A stretch of 64,000 nt of DNA from Solea solea (Eukaryota > Chordata > Actinopteri > Pleuronectiformes > Soleidae): NCBI RefSeq assembly GCF_958295425.1, contig NC_081139.1:12674377-12738376 (forward strand). The letters are read 5' to 3'. The position numbers were made by a program, and so were the translations under genes. Shown here in pieces: positions 12,130-24,583 of the stretch (positions are counted from its first letter, which is position 1; every line of letters starts with the position of its first letter). The notes beneath the pieces were generated by a model. The model was given only the letters and a program-made list of their open reading frames with translations. It searched no databases and had not been told where the DNA came from.

Positions 12130-12137
12130 GTGTGAAA

Positions 12138-12444
12138 TAGGGATGAACGATTTCGAATATATATCTAATTGTGATTATTTTGACTAAAATTGTGATATGA
12201 TTTGCGATATCAGATCAGTATGGTAATTTTGACATAAGCGTTCTCATTTTCATTTGAATAACATAGTTTAAATGCAGCAGTTTGTAGAATATGATGTGTA
12301 TAGGTCACGACAATATTTCATCTAAAATGGTAATTTGACACACATTTTGGCTCTAAGAAATATTGTGCCTCCTGCGAATTTGACAATTGCAGTAGGCCAT
12401 ATTGCGATTTTGATAAACTAATTTTGATTAATTGTTCAGCCTTA
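12138..12444. mobile_element. 307-bp hAT-like non-autonomous element
   Basis: The left end 'tagggatgaacgattt' and the reverse complement of the right end, 'taaggctgaacaatta', form imperfect inverted repeats. The inside is AT-rich with repeated 'gtgat' and 'gcgat' words and no coding. I recognise the 'taggctgcacgat' type of end from fish hAT-like repeats. The 8 bases outside each end, 'gtgtgaaa' (12130-12137) and 'gtgtgatg' (12445-12452), agree at six positions, consistent with an aged 8-bp duplication. Confidence 0.6.
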
Positions 12445-12530
12445 GTGTGATGGGTAATGGGTTACTGTTGCCTCTGAGTGGAGGGTCATAATTCATCTCC
12501 AGGAAAATGGCTGCATTAAGCAATTGCACA

Positions 12531-12540
12531 TTTTATGTGT
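12531..12540. repeat. left 10-bp target-site duplication of SINE
   Basis: 'ttttatgtgt', exactly repeated at 12923-12932. Confidence 0.85.
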
Positions 12541-12922
12541 CAGTCAGTCATCATCTACCGCTTTATCCTCCACCAGAGGGTCGCGGGGGGTGCTGTGCCA
12601 ATCTCAGCTACATCGGGCGATAGGCGGGGTACAGCCTGGACAGTTCGCCAGTCCATCGCAGGGCCACACACAGATAGAGACAAACAACCATTCACTCTCA
12701 CACTCACTCCTATGGTCAATTTGGAGTGTCCAATTTACCTATCCCCACATTGCATGTTTTTGGACTGTGGGAGGAAGCCGGAGTACCCGGAGAGAACCCA
12801 CGCACACACGGGGAGAACATGCAAACTCCATGCAGAAAGGCCCTTGTTCCAACCGGGGCTCGAACCCGGGTCTTCTTGCTGCAAGGCGAGAGTGCTAATC
12901 ACTACACCACCGTGTGGCCCCC
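12541..12922 (-). mobile_element. near full-length tRNA-derived SINE (about 382 bp)
   Basis: Read on the minus strand, it starts with a tRNA-like head. The Pol III A box 'tggtgtagtgattagca' is at 12893-12909, and a B box of GGTTCGAGCC type lies within 12856-12866. The body follows ('ctgcatggagtttgcatg', 'gttctctccgggtactccgg', 'ccacagtccaaaaacatgc', 'ggccctgcgatggactggc', 'ggataaagcggtagatgat'), ending in short GACT-like tail units. A perfect 10-bp duplication flanks it. SINEs encode no protein and move with LINE machinery. The intact boxes and perfect duplication suggest this is the youngest copy of the family in the window. The three overlapping plus-strand open frames here are read from the SINE and are not genes. 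Confidence 0.9.
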
Positions 12923-12932
12923 TTTTATGTGT
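12923..12932. repeat. right 10-bp target-site duplication of SINE
   Basis: Exact copy of 12531-12540. Confidence 0.85.
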
Positions 12933-13708
12933 ATTAAATAAAAAATAAATTAAATTAAAATAAAAACAAAAAAACACTGGTGTTCATACTAGATATGAGC
13001 CTTTGCTTTCACAACGTTATTCACTTGGGAAAATGGGACGCACTTTTGTTGGAAAAAAAACAGTTTACCAAAACAATGTTCACTTGATTACTATTGTTAC
13101 TCAGGCATACAGCGGCACAATAGATGCTGTTTGTACATTCAGTATAACATGTAGAAATCATGAATAAAGATTTGTTTTCTTCCTCAAAATGGTGTTGATG
13201 ACTTCATGAAGAGCAGGTGTTGTGTCACAACAAGCACACTCATTACTTGCGAGCAGAGGAGCTTATTAATTCACATCACAACACTGGCTTTGAGGAGAAG
13301 TACCAGAGTCCTTATACCAGCACCTTTACAAGGGTGACCACACACTAATCCAACTGGAACACAACAGGCACACAACACTTATCTTGCTGCCTCTTTACTT
13401 TCAAATGTGTCACAAAAGTTCAGTCAGTTGTTTCCCATGTCAGAACATTTTTTTTTTAGTCATTTATTCAGTCAACGTGTCAGTCAGGAGCACCAGGCTG
13501 TTACATTATCCAGGAGGGTTTTATAGAATGAAAATGCAAATAGTCCGAAATTTTGTAGGTCAGCACAGAAGACTCAGTGGGTTTGTCTGTATCCTTGACA
13601 CAGTGTTGCTGTTTCTATTGCATTATTAAAGCATTGTTTTGCAGGCTGTTGGTATTGCTGATTCAGACAACCCAGGGCTACAGATTGTTTTAAAGCGGAT
13701 GGAGAATA
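12933..13708. other. no gene seen
   Basis: A-rich just after the SINE, then ordinary non-coding DNA. The 81-residue frame at 13384-13629 has no coding support. Confidence 0.5.
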
Positions 13709-13742
13709 GGAAGGAAGGAAGGAAGGAGGGGGGGGGGGGGGG
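13709..13742. repeat. (GGAA)n followed by a 14-15 base G homopolymer
   Basis: Five GGAA units run into an unbroken G run, a likely polymorphic and hard-to-sequence site. A second G run lies at about 13854-13862. Confidence 0.9.
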
Positions 13743-13849
13743 AATCAATCTGAACAATGGAGACAGAAATGCACATACAGCTGAGCGTCATATTGGCTAT
13801 TAAAAAAAGAATCAAAAGGGTCCATATGAAGGAATGGTGAAGGTATATG

Positions 13850-14105
13850 CTATGGGGGGGGGGAGAGAGGGTATGTTAAGGCATACAAGAAGGGAGGAGT
13901 GGGGAAAGAAGGGAAAGACGAAATCAGGCGGGGGGAAATGTGGGGAGAAGAGAAACATGACAAAGAGGAGAGAATGGGGAAGATGAATTGGAAGAAGTGG
14001 AGAAAGAGGAGAAGGAAAAAAAGCCTCACCTTGTATGTTCAAGGAAGGCGGGGACAGAAAAAGGAGGAGATACAAAAAGCTTGATAAATAGAAAGAAAGT
14101 AAATG
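13850..14105 (+). repeat. purine-rich (G+A) low-complexity tract
   Basis: For about 250 bases the plus strand is almost entirely G and A, with few pyrimidines. Open frames on both strands here are low-complexity products (Lys/Glu/Gly-rich or Pro/Ser/Phe-rich). Confidence 0.8.
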
Positions 14106-14302
14106 TAAGGAAGAATGAAGGCTGAAGGTGCCATGTGTTGTTCTTGTTTAACGTGGTCTGGTACATCCAATAAAACACTGTCTCTATCTGTCAGAGCCCA
14201 AGGCTACAGTGGACATCACAGACACAGAGAGAGAAATAAAGAGGGAGAGAACAGAGACAGAGCAGCGGCAGCAGTGTTCAGCCAGTGAGCAGCACAACGG
14301 TA

Positions 14303-14332
14303 CTGTCTGTCTGTCTGTCTGTCTGTCTGTCT
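14303..14332. repeat. (CTGT)n microsatellite
   Basis: About seven and a half CTGT units. Confidence 0.95.
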
Positions 14333-14339
14333 CAGAGGA

Positions 14340-17079
14340 AGCTTTAAACGCTCTGATTCAATCTGCTTCAAGCTGAGCTACTGGGAATAGACAAACAAAG
14401 ATCAAGTGCCCTCAGCAGAGCTTGAGAAATATTGATAAGACTTAAAAAAAAAAACATTTTTAAATAATAATAAATAGTAAAAGAAAGTATTTTTTTCTAG
14501 AAATAAAAGTCATACTTTATAATAAAATAAGGATATCACGCTCTTCTCTCTAAATATTGACTGTATATTTCAGCATTAAATGATGAAATAAGAGTGTGGA
14601 CCTTGCACAAATAACTTTAGAGGTCCAATTCCTATGGGACAATAATTTATTAGAAATTTAATTTTTTTCTGGACTGTTCTGTAAATATAGCTTTATATTA
14701 TTTATTCAGTTGCTGACTTGGAACTTGTTGGGCATGTTGTGGTTTAATTGGCTTTTGTTTAAATGAGTTTCTGTTATTTTCATCGACTCATGGTTTTTCA
14801 GTTTTCATTGTTTTCCCTGTGTCTTGTTAGTTGTTATTTTATTCTTTTTCCTATATGTACCTTATGTTGGTTTATCTTTCAGTGTTTAGTTTCCCTCCAT
14901 GTTGGTTGTCTGCCCCACTCTGATGTGTTCACCTGTGTTCATTTATCTTTGCCTCCTGAGTCGATTCTGTGTCTTTTTGTTAGTCCATCTGTTCCGTTCA
15001 GGTCTCTTTGGGTCCTCATTATTGCTCCTCATGTTTCTGCTTCGGATATTCTGCTTGTTTTTTACCTTAACCACCACATGCTTTCTCATTTGCTGTTTGA
15101 GTATATTTTTGCCCCTTGTATTGTGCTCTTTCACTATTTTCATGTAAGACTATTTTAATTACATCTTTTTATGTAAAGACGCTCCAAGTCACTCAACCGT
15201 TTACCAAATACTGTACAAAGCACTAGGGACTAATACTCATTATGTGTGTTAGTACATGTTGAGATAGAGTGTGTAGGCCGGAGGACACTACTGTATATGT
15301 GTGAGTGTGCTGAAACATTGATTAAGACTGCAGCGGATATAGAGCCTCTTATGTGAATTGATTTTTATGCTACACTCTTCTGTGCTCTTATTTTCTCAGC
15401 TGATTCCATTTTTTTATCTCTTTCCATAGCAGTCTTCCTCCACACTCTCCCTGTCTCGCTCTCCCTTTGCAATCCTGCTGATGTGTGTAGGAATTGAGAA
15501 GCAGTCATATTTTACCACTATTTAAATCAGGCAAGTGCTGGCTAACATACGATTCAACACTTTGTCTTTATACTGTGTAGACATATACACCTAAAGATCA
15601 CCTCAACACTTGTTCATCATTTGTGGCAGCTCAAACTTTTTTTTTTACTGAGGTTTTAAACAACATGCTGTTTGTGGAGTATTTTAATGTGGATAAAGTG
15701 TTTTCTCTGTGCTGAATGAACAAATCTGTTGACTTTTATGTTCCGGTGCTTTTAAAAGGCACATCATTTACAATCAATATAAACTGAACACGAATGAAAA
15801 GCATCATTTTGAAGGGGTGACAAATACCTTCAGCATTTTAGGTCGTAAAATGCCTTGCTTTATATTTAGGCTCCCATGTTATCAGATTAAAGCTGCCACA
15901 TTGATTATCTATAGAAAAGAGCTCTTGCCTATTTTCTGTGAAAACGATCTTTGATCACAGTTCCAATGTTCCCACCCTAGCAGACAGGCTTCCTGTGTGA
16001 ACAACAGAACTGTGCAAGATTCAGTAATGCAGTCGTCATGCTCTGTACACACAGCCAGTGTATAGGCGATAAGGGCTGTAAGCAGGTAACAAACCTGTGG
16101 CTGCTTCTAAAGAAACATATCCTCAGTCAGAGAAAATGCCCTCCCAAGTAACATTACCTCCAGGCTTTGTGAAAATCCAGACATTTGTAAACGTTATGCC
16201 TGCGGGGTTAAATGTCATTGTACTGACACTGACTAACAAGCCTGCTATAAATTGCTGTTTTTTCCCATTAATAACAGTTTGACCTGATAGCATGTTAACT
16301 AACTGCCTTAAATGGCACATGGTGCTTATTTAATAAAAAAAATTGCGAACAAATAGTTTATTTTATAAATGTTTCTGAACCAGATAAAATAGAAAAAAAA
16401 AAAACAATACACGGTTAACTTTGTTTGAAGTTAGGAAATATATATTACCAAAGACCATATTAGGAATGGGCATGACATTTAAATGATTGGATTATTTATT
16501 TATATTATAAAAAGTTGAAAAAACACCAATACTCAAAAGGATACAATATTAAGAGACTGATGATTCATTTATCCACCTTTAAGTAGCTTTAATTTGAGTT
16601 TAGAGTGCTACAGGATGTATGGAGTTATTGTAGGTTTCCATTTTTATTCACTTTAAAACCTGCGGTGTTGTGCTGTATAGGAGGAGGGTTTCCTCTGACA
16701 GCTCAGACAGGTCAAATTGATCAGATTAAAACACACACACTTGCAGATTCAGGTGTACATATCCCTCTATGCCAAGTCTCAGGTGTATGCCACCCAATGC
16801 CAGCCTTTGATAAATGCAGTGTCTGATTGTAATTTGAATACCAAGCACCATATATTCATGTTTTCGAGACCTCATCTCACCTCACCGACACTGAGATGCG
16901 GAACACGACCAAGAAGAGACGCTTCAGAGGCTGAAAATAAGCATCAACGGCACAGACCTGTGTCTGAGGCAGATAATGGTAAATGTTTACTTGCCGCATT
17001 CACAAGAAGCGAACATCTGCAGAATTTAAATATTCTGAATTTATTGTAAGCACAAAATGCATTTATAGCACCATAGACC
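14340..17079. other. no gene seen
   Basis: AT-rich non-coding DNA, T-rich at 14750-15170. Open frames there are Phe/Leu/Ser-rich by composition only. An A-run lies at about 16392-16405. Confidence 0.5.
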
Positions 17080-17094
17080 TTTTTTTTTTTTTTA
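17080..17094. repeat. poly(T) run
   Basis: About 15 T, followed by 'aatcag'. It resembles a 3' splice site, but no matching exon is supported. Confidence 0.85.
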
Positions 17095-17105
17095 ATCAGA
17101 TGAAG

Positions 17106-17225
17106 AGTCAGAAACCAGCCTGGAGCTCCACTGAGCCAGACGACCACCAGCTGAGAAAGGGGTTTATGTCCCCCATCTCCACATCCAAGACCCTGCATTG
17201 GAATGATTAAAAAAAAGTCAGAAAC
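17106..17225 (+). mobile_element. retroposition-like 100-bp insertion with A-rich end and 10-bp duplication
   Basis: 'agtcagaaac' occurs at 17106-17115 and again at 17216-17225. The 100 bases between them are GC-richer than their surroundings and end in an A run directly before the second copy. This is the footprint expected of target-primed reverse transcription of a short polyadenylated RNA. The inserted sequence ('cagcctggagctccactg...') contains the palindrome 'ggagctcc' but I do not recognise its source. A chance 10-base repeat is the alternative. Confidence 0.45.
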
Positions 17226-20200
17226 AGATAAATGGCTGTAAACGGTATGCAGTGTGTTTATCTTACTGAATAACCTACTAACCAAACATAAGTAAGTCAT
17301 ACTTGCATTATTTGACCCATATGGTTTACTTCCAAAGAAAACCCTTCTCTGCTTTAACATTACATTATCATGACTGGTGCTCAGTTTTGCACCAGTGGTG
17401 GCTAAATGAGCTAACTTGGTTAAAGATTGAAGTATGTACTTATGTAAAATGTGCACAAAACAAACAAACACACACCTAAAACTGAAAATAAATTTCACTT
17501 GCTGCTGTTTGGGAGAGTTTAGTTTTTTCCTGAATTGCCTTTGGCTGTGGCACCTGTAACAGAACCACACAAAGCTGACGTTGCTCCTTTAATTTGGCAG
17601 TAATGTTAATTTGTTTTATGTCATTGTGGTGTTGTTTTACGAACTATGAGCGTTAATGGATCGAGAGAATCCACTTCCAGTCCTCTCCCACATCCCGACA
17701 CTGATTGGCACAGTTTTAATTTTCAGCTTTTGTAACAGTTGTGTTTCAGCATTTTGCTGAGTGTGCATGTGGGAGCTGTGAGCCATAATGGAATGAACAG
17801 TGCAAAACTTTCTTTCGGTAAATCTGTCACCCGCCTGACAAGCTGCCATTGCTCCCGACGTCTCTATATTACTGCTATGTTTACTCATATGCTGTTATTG
17901 ATTTGCATTGTCATTTATTTGTTGTATTATTTGACACAAAATGCATTTCAATGCAAATGTCAACATGAGAATTTAAACCAAGGCCACATTTATGACAAAG
18001 TATTGTTTTTGTTGTTCGATTCTGAAAATAAACTTGGACATTTATCATCAGTGAGCACGGAAGAGGATTTTTTTAGTGTGAAGAATGTGACGTTCTTGAC
18101 GAGAGAGAGTGACAGTTCAGTTGTTATAATATTACTGAAATTAAGATGATATTATCTTGCTTTATTTAGTGCTTATCTATAGGCACACTCAATGGAAATA
18201 GTAAAATTTCTTTGGCCTTTTTATTTTATTAATTTATTTTAGAGATGGGATGGCAGGTAGATCATTTCTTCTTCACAAACAAGTATTGGGCACTGAAAGA
18301 GAGCTTAGGCTGCCCCTCATCACTACTTGAACCTAAATGCCACATCAAGCTGCATTAACTTCTAGCCCCACTAATCAGAGCAGTCTGTATTGGCCAAGGC
18401 AACAGGTCCTTGAACAGGCAGCTGCTGCGTAAACAGTTCAGTGAAGAGAAAACTTATTTTATGGCCTCTTCGGGAGAGCATCATATCCATGAACTCAACT
18501 GACTTGCTGTTGCAGAGGCTGCAGCAAGTCAGAGAGCTGATAATGTCGCTCAGACTCTAAAGGTTTTAAAGTTTGGCAGATGAGCCATCAAACTCCCATA
18601 TCTATCCTGCTCCAGAGGAGTTTGCAGTTTGATGACTGCAGAATACGACTCTTGTCTATACTGAACTGCTGAGGGTCGTATGATGGGTTGGATGATACAT
18701 TGGTGAAAGTAAATAAACTGTATTATCTGTACGTGTATTTACAAAAGAACGTCACCTTAGTTTGTGATGTAATATTTCCATTTCCAGACAGTTTGATTAA
18801 TCAATTGCCTTTGTGTCTGATGAATCAGTTATGGAGAGTGTGTGGGCCAGACCTCACCGATCTATCAATAGATAACTGGGAGACACGTGACGTTGTCGCT
18901 GATGCTGCTCACTGTCTGAGGGTTTAGTTCAGGGTTCGAGGGCTCAGTTTGAAATGATTGATATTATCACTGTCACTGGACAGCCCTCCACTTCAGGATG
19001 GTGGTGGCGTCTACGGCACACTGAACCGACAAAAAGTCTTTGAAAACAGCATCCCAAAAACATGCCAAAAACACAGGAGAATAAAAACATACACTGGCAT
19101 AACTCAGCCTTACAACAAGCTGTCGCATCTACCGTGCACTACAGACTCCCCACAAGTCAGAAAAAACCCACTCTGTAAATAAACCAACATCCTAATTAAC
19201 ACAATAGGCAGCATTCTTACAACATTAACATTACAGTGAACACACACATTTCATTAGACATTTTAGATCTTCAGTTTATGGCCAAAATCCATAAGCTAAT
19301 AAAACATAATTAAAGATTAGAACCAGTCATTTTCCCCCCCATCCCAAACAGGCAATACATGTTGTAGTCCTACGGGGCTCATGTTCCTCAAGGGAAGGAA
19401 ACATGTGTGGGACCAGGAAGTGAATGTGTGTAAGTGTGTGAAATGTATGGAACAGCGGCAGAATCGGCTGGTACCTCACTGATCGCTAAGATGTTGATGG
19501 ACAAATGGAAAGTAAGACACAGTTTGGTACTTTGTGATTGCATGGTGTTAATGGATGGAAGCATCATTGCAAACATTTCCACCTGGTGCATGTGTGTCTG
19601 TGAGTCTGTGAGTTTGTGTTTCCGTGTTGGAAAAAAAAAGGAAAACAAACAATAGCAATAGTCTACATGTCGCAGGTAGCCTCGGCTGTGTCCATGAAAA
19701 AGGCGGGGCTGCACTTTCCAAATCGCCTCTGCTAGAAAATATTAAATTACTGGCATATTTTCACTTTCAGGAAAATAAGATTTGGTAAGTGATAAGCCTT
19801 TTAATGCCAACTTAATTGGATCCTTATAAGTTTGAGTTTTACAGTTTTGTTAGTGCCAGGGTCTTGTGTCTTTTGAAACTTAAGGATATCATTATTTGCC
19901 TTATAGCATACCCTAAACTCTAAATAGGACCACAATTTACAAAATGGATATCATGATGTCCCACAGAGGACCTGAGACCACACATCAACTCACAACATGG
20001 TTAATAAATTGATTAATCAAGTGAAATTTAGGTTCATTGCTCATAGATACAAACTGATGGGGACATCCCCTGGTGGCCATTCAGGATTATACAGCTTTCA
20101 GGCACTTGAGCATTCGCCAAAAGACAGACGAGAGAGTATTATTTATGCTGAGCTACTGTACAGTCCCTATCAAAGTTACAACCAACAAAAACTTCTTACT

Positions 20201-21731
20201 TTGCTTTTTGAAGAAAAACTCGAAGAATTAATTTTCCCTAGTCATGTTCACTGTTTCTGTCCCTAAGGTTTAAAGTGGATTTGGCAGAGGAGCTTTCATG
20301 CCCTCTGCTCCATCTGTGGCAAACTCCTGGAAAAAAAAAAAGAATTCGAAAGGCTGCACTTTCTATCTTTCCATCCACCATACCATGCATCCTTTGTATC
20401 TTTCAATTATGGAAGAGAGTCCAGGCGTATTCGCTCTTTTATTGGTCGCTCCTGTTCTCTGCTTATTAAAATCTGTGCTTGTACAGAAAGTGAAACTATT
20501 TTAATCTATTACTGTTACTGCTTAATTGTTCAACTGTAACCTAAGTGAAACATTTTAAATGATTAATTAACAGGCAGTCCCTCAGTCTGTTTTCACTTTC
20601 ACTTTCTTTCTGATATTTGCTATAAAGTCAGAATACAGTAACCCAGCAAAGAAGTGCAAGGACCTCAGGGTCTATATACATAACAACAGCCTGCCACGAT
20701 ACAATTATCATGGCCTATGTTCCAGGAATATAACCATATGATATGATATACTTTATTGTTTCTTGGGAAGTTTCCTTTCGACTCAGGTGCTACGAACCTA
20801 AACACCTCCCCCTATCTGACTTTAGCTTCATCTGTTAATGTATCACCCTTGACACTGTACAGCTATAGAGACAGTAATTCTGATGTTTTATATAGAAACA
20901 TAACTTCTCTTTATGTGATCAGTTTGTTTGTCCAAAATCATACTTTTAAGTTTACAGTTTTGATTTGTCCTGTGTTTCCGAGTACTTTTCTTATTTGTGC
21001 GTAACTATTGAACTCTTACTATACAATTGGTATGCCACTGGATCACCCTAAGGAACTTTTTACTACTGGCTTGTGTTTATAGTTGTGGAAAGCCCTGCAA
21101 TTCATGTCTGGAGCCTGGAGTATAATGTGTGTGAGAGACACCATTAGACCTACTCAGTGGCCCAGTGGAGTAGTCACAGATTATGGTTAGATTATGGTCA
21201 CAGATTAACATTAAGTGACACAGTAACCTTTTCAAAGCCATTTTTGTATTTCTTAAATACAAATGGACTTCATATGAAGTGAAAATCTGTACTGTTTTAA
21301 TGTGATGAAGGATTTTCATTGTAGTGCTTTGATACATTTGTGTTCTGCACCCTCTGGAGGATTGGTGTCACTACCAACCCTTTGGCAATTTGCTCGACAG
21401 ACTCTGAGTCTGGCATTGTCCCTTTTCTTCTCGGTACTGAGCTGACTTCAATAAAGTCTTCCAATTTAACTCATCGCTGACCTCAGAGCCTTGATATTCG
21501 TACTGGACACATAAAACAGGTGCATTTCTGCTGAAAAGTTAGATGTGCAGGTTCATTTTTAGATTCTCCAGTGCTGTGACTTTGTAGTTTGCTCTATTAG
21601 CCGTTGCTGGCATTGAACTTCTTTTGGATGCATTGATTGTCTCCGGGGTCTGTCTCTGCCGCTGACAGTGACCAATTGTCTGGACTCTGCCTTGGCCTCT
21701 GAATCACTGACTGCTTTTGTGTATGAAAGCG
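17226..21731. other. no gene seen
   Basis: Long non-coding stretch with only scattered T-runs and A-runs (for example 20330-20341). Open frames at 17739-18149 and 19388-19714 lack coding features. Confidence 0.5.
20744..20785 (-). repeat. possible LINE-type 3' tail fragment
   Basis: 'gatatactttattg' followed by 'cttgggaagtttcc' resembles, in minus orientation, the short end shared by many fish non-LTR elements ('atactttattgatccc'). It is short and diverged. Confidence 0.3.
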
Positions 21732-21757
21732 TTGTGTGTGTGCGTGTGTGTGTGTGT
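21732..21757. repeat. (GT)n microsatellite with one C interruption
   Basis: GT run. Confidence 0.9.
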
Positions 21758-21913
21758 CCACCTAAAATCGGAAATGAAGAGATGCTTTGTGAGAATGGAG
21801 AGATGGATGAACACATTTGGAAAAAGACTTATCGGTTTTGGCAACAATTTTCAGTGAAATTGAGCATGATAACTGGGATTTTTGTTGACATGGGTGCTCC
21901 AAGCTCTATGAGA

Positions 21914-21950
21914 GTGTGTGTGTGTGTGTGTGAGAGAGAGAAAGAGAGAC
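21914..21950. repeat. compound (GT)n(GA)n microsatellite
   Basis: A GT run passes directly into a GA run. Confidence 0.9.
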
Positions 21951-22337
21951 ACATATTGAGATGATTGGAGACAAAGAAGTAAACAAAGAAGTAAGAAACC
22001 TGCCATCACATGAATTCACTGCTGTCTTTTCCACTTTCCTCTTCCTGCCTTTGTTTCCTGTCATCGTTGACCATAAACTGTGTTAATCACAGACTGTTGG
22101 CCCAATCAGAGACTGGTTCTTGTCTGTGCAGATATAGCAAGTCCCAGTCAACACAAGTTAACATACATGGCAAGAAGAGACACAGCATCAAGGAATAGGA
22201 CAACAGAAGTATAAAACATGATATTGCTTATATTGACCAATTAAGAGTTGGTTTAGAATAAATTTAATGGCAGAAATCAGTTAATAACAACCTTTCATGG
22301 CAGTTTATTTCTGAAGACACGTAGTTGCAATGGTCTA

Positions 22338-22366
22338 ATTTCCCAGTTTGGGATTAATAAAGTACA
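22338..22366 (+). repeat. possible LINE-type 3' tail fragment
   Basis: 'atttcccagtttgggatt' and 'aataaagtacata' resemble, on plus, the same non-LTR tail motif seen at 20744 and 54705. Confidence 0.35.
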
Positions 22367-22777
22367 TATATTCTGTATTATATTATCAATATCTATAAAT
22401 TAGAACATTGTGCGTATGTAGAATCGATGAAAACGCAGTAACTGGTCATTTTTCAAAAGCCGTCAGTTGTGAATTGTGTGTAAATGTGTTCTTGAGTGTT
22501 TTTAGATTCTATACCCAGAAGGGAAAACGTTTCTAAACATTTAAATTTAAAAATACCAATAAAATATGTAACCACTGGCTTCCAGATCAATTTGCATAAA
22601 AGAGGTTGGTGAATGAAGCCAGTTGTGTTTTGCAAATAATTCTTCTTTAAATAACATATTTGAATATCATCAGAATAATGATATTAGAATCATTCGTCTA
22701 GAAAAAAAAGAAAAATAAAGTGTTTCTGAAGCAATGTATTGTCCTTTACCTACAGAAAAAAAGAAACAGAGGATGAA

Positions 22778-22780
<3 letters not shown>

Positions 22781-22845
<65 letters not shown>

Positions 22846-22847
22846 TT
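22781..22847. repeat. (AT)n followed by poly(T)
   Basis: About 24 AT units (22781-22828) and then a T run of about 19. An assembly-fragile site. Confidence 0.95.
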
Positions 22848-24583
22848 AAACAGTCTTCATGGACAATTTATCTTTTTTCACTAAAAACACATTTGATTCA
22901 GTCAATCAGATCATGACTGCAGGTCGATGTGTGTATAAAGCTCATAAAGGATGTTGCTACCTATTAGACTTCACTCAGCAGTTCACATTACTTACCTCAG
23001 TGGTCATATACCTGTTTCCACTCTTTGACAGAAAGCACATACTGTACAGTACCATTTACAGTACAAGAGCTAGTAATAGCACACGCTAATGGGATGGAAA
23101 GTTTCCTGTGCACTAAGAGCTTCTCCATAGGTTAATGAGGTGTGTGTGTGTGTTATGTTGTATGGACCAAAATAAGGACATTACATTCTGCCTAAAGACA
23201 TAAGCTAACCATACAACCACTGCATAAACGCATGTCACAGCACAGAAGAGCCAGCTCATCCGGACAGGACTCCTGACTTCCTCCAGACCTACATCTGAAG
23301 GACAAGGGACACTCTTTTGAGGATGAACGTGTTCACATTTTGGCCAGAGAAGAGGAATCCATGCAATTTCACCTGGAGGAACAATTTCAACAACAAAAAA
23401 ATGAAGGAGACACCAATTGTCAGCCACCTACAATGCTGTCCTGAGCTGTCTTCCAAAAATGATTAACAGTCAAACACAGAACAACAAGTCAGAAGAAAAG
23501 AAAAATGTCCTCCGAAGTCATGATTATATGAATACATTAATACATTAAGATACCAGCCCATTGTCTTCTTTTAGCTGCATACAGTTTTATGCATATACCT
23601 ATTTGAGTTCAGTGAAGGACAAAAACCAATACCAAGAGTTGTTTTAAATCTATCATATGTACAAGACCTGTTTCCTATCACAATTTGCACTGTTATCATA
23701 ACATTTGTTCAGCCTTCTTTCAAATTGAGCATGGTCACATTTCCCACACGGCAGTTGTTGTTTTTTTTTTTCTTCTACATAGCTTTTTAAATTGTTGTCC
23801 GTTTTTTTTTTTTAAAGATGTCAGTAAAATGTTTTATTGTTGTTAACTTTACTCATTATATATTCATTCTCCTCATTTATCTCCCTTGTGTCTCATATTG
23901 TCTGCGTTTTGTTTTGTTTACATGTTTAACTAATTGAGTTACCCCGTTGGGATTAATGGAGTTGTTTGAAAGGAATTATTGATTTAGTAAATAAATAAGA
24001 CTCTACTAATAAAATAAAATATAATATTTATTTATTTTTTATGTTAAATTAAACTGAAAAAGAGGATCTTTATTTGTGGTAAAATCATCAGTGCATATCA
24101 TACACATACTGTATTAAAACAAAATGCAACATCCAGAAAGGTAATCTAAAAGAAAAAAATAAACTAGCATTAAAATGTATCGATCAACCATTTATGAGTC
24201 CGAAAGATGGAACACAAAGCGCGTTATATCTCTTTCGGAATCTGTGTCTCCAGACTATTGCAGATTATTAAATGTTTAATCCATTTTATTTGCATGACCA
24301 ATGTCATTTCAAGTGACATCATGATTCAGGATTCAGACCATGAAATTGCAATGTCAGGGTTGCTTTATTAAAATGAATTTACTGAAGAGCATCTGGTTGG
24401 GGAATGCCTCTTATGTTCATAATTGTTTTTGGTCACTACGTTTTTCCCCCATGATGCATTTTGAATGAACATCTGAGTGGGTAAAGCATTTCAATAAAAA
24501 GGTGTTTCACTTAACCGTGTCTAAAATGTAAAAGGGTCATTTTACATTTTGAGATGTGTGCTGTTATGTCTTTGTAGGAATCT
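22848..24583. other. no gene seen
   Basis: Non-coding, with T-runs near 23760 and 23802. 'gagttaccccgttggg' at about 23936 faintly resembles a non-LTR tail. The minus frame 23113-23427 has no support. Confidence 0.5.

Noticed and set aside
12841..12922. tRNA gene on the minus strand
   Set aside because: The A and B boxes belong to the SINE head, which continues into the SINE body; it is not a free tRNA with a complete cloverleaf.
12524..12977. Overlapping 124- and 137-residue plus frames and an 80-residue minus frame
   Set aside because: They lie within or overlap the SINE and are translations of it.
17080..17210. Exon after a strong polypyrimidine tract, ending in TAA
   Set aside because: The stretch is better explained by a retroposed insert with flanking direct repeats; no recognisable peptide.
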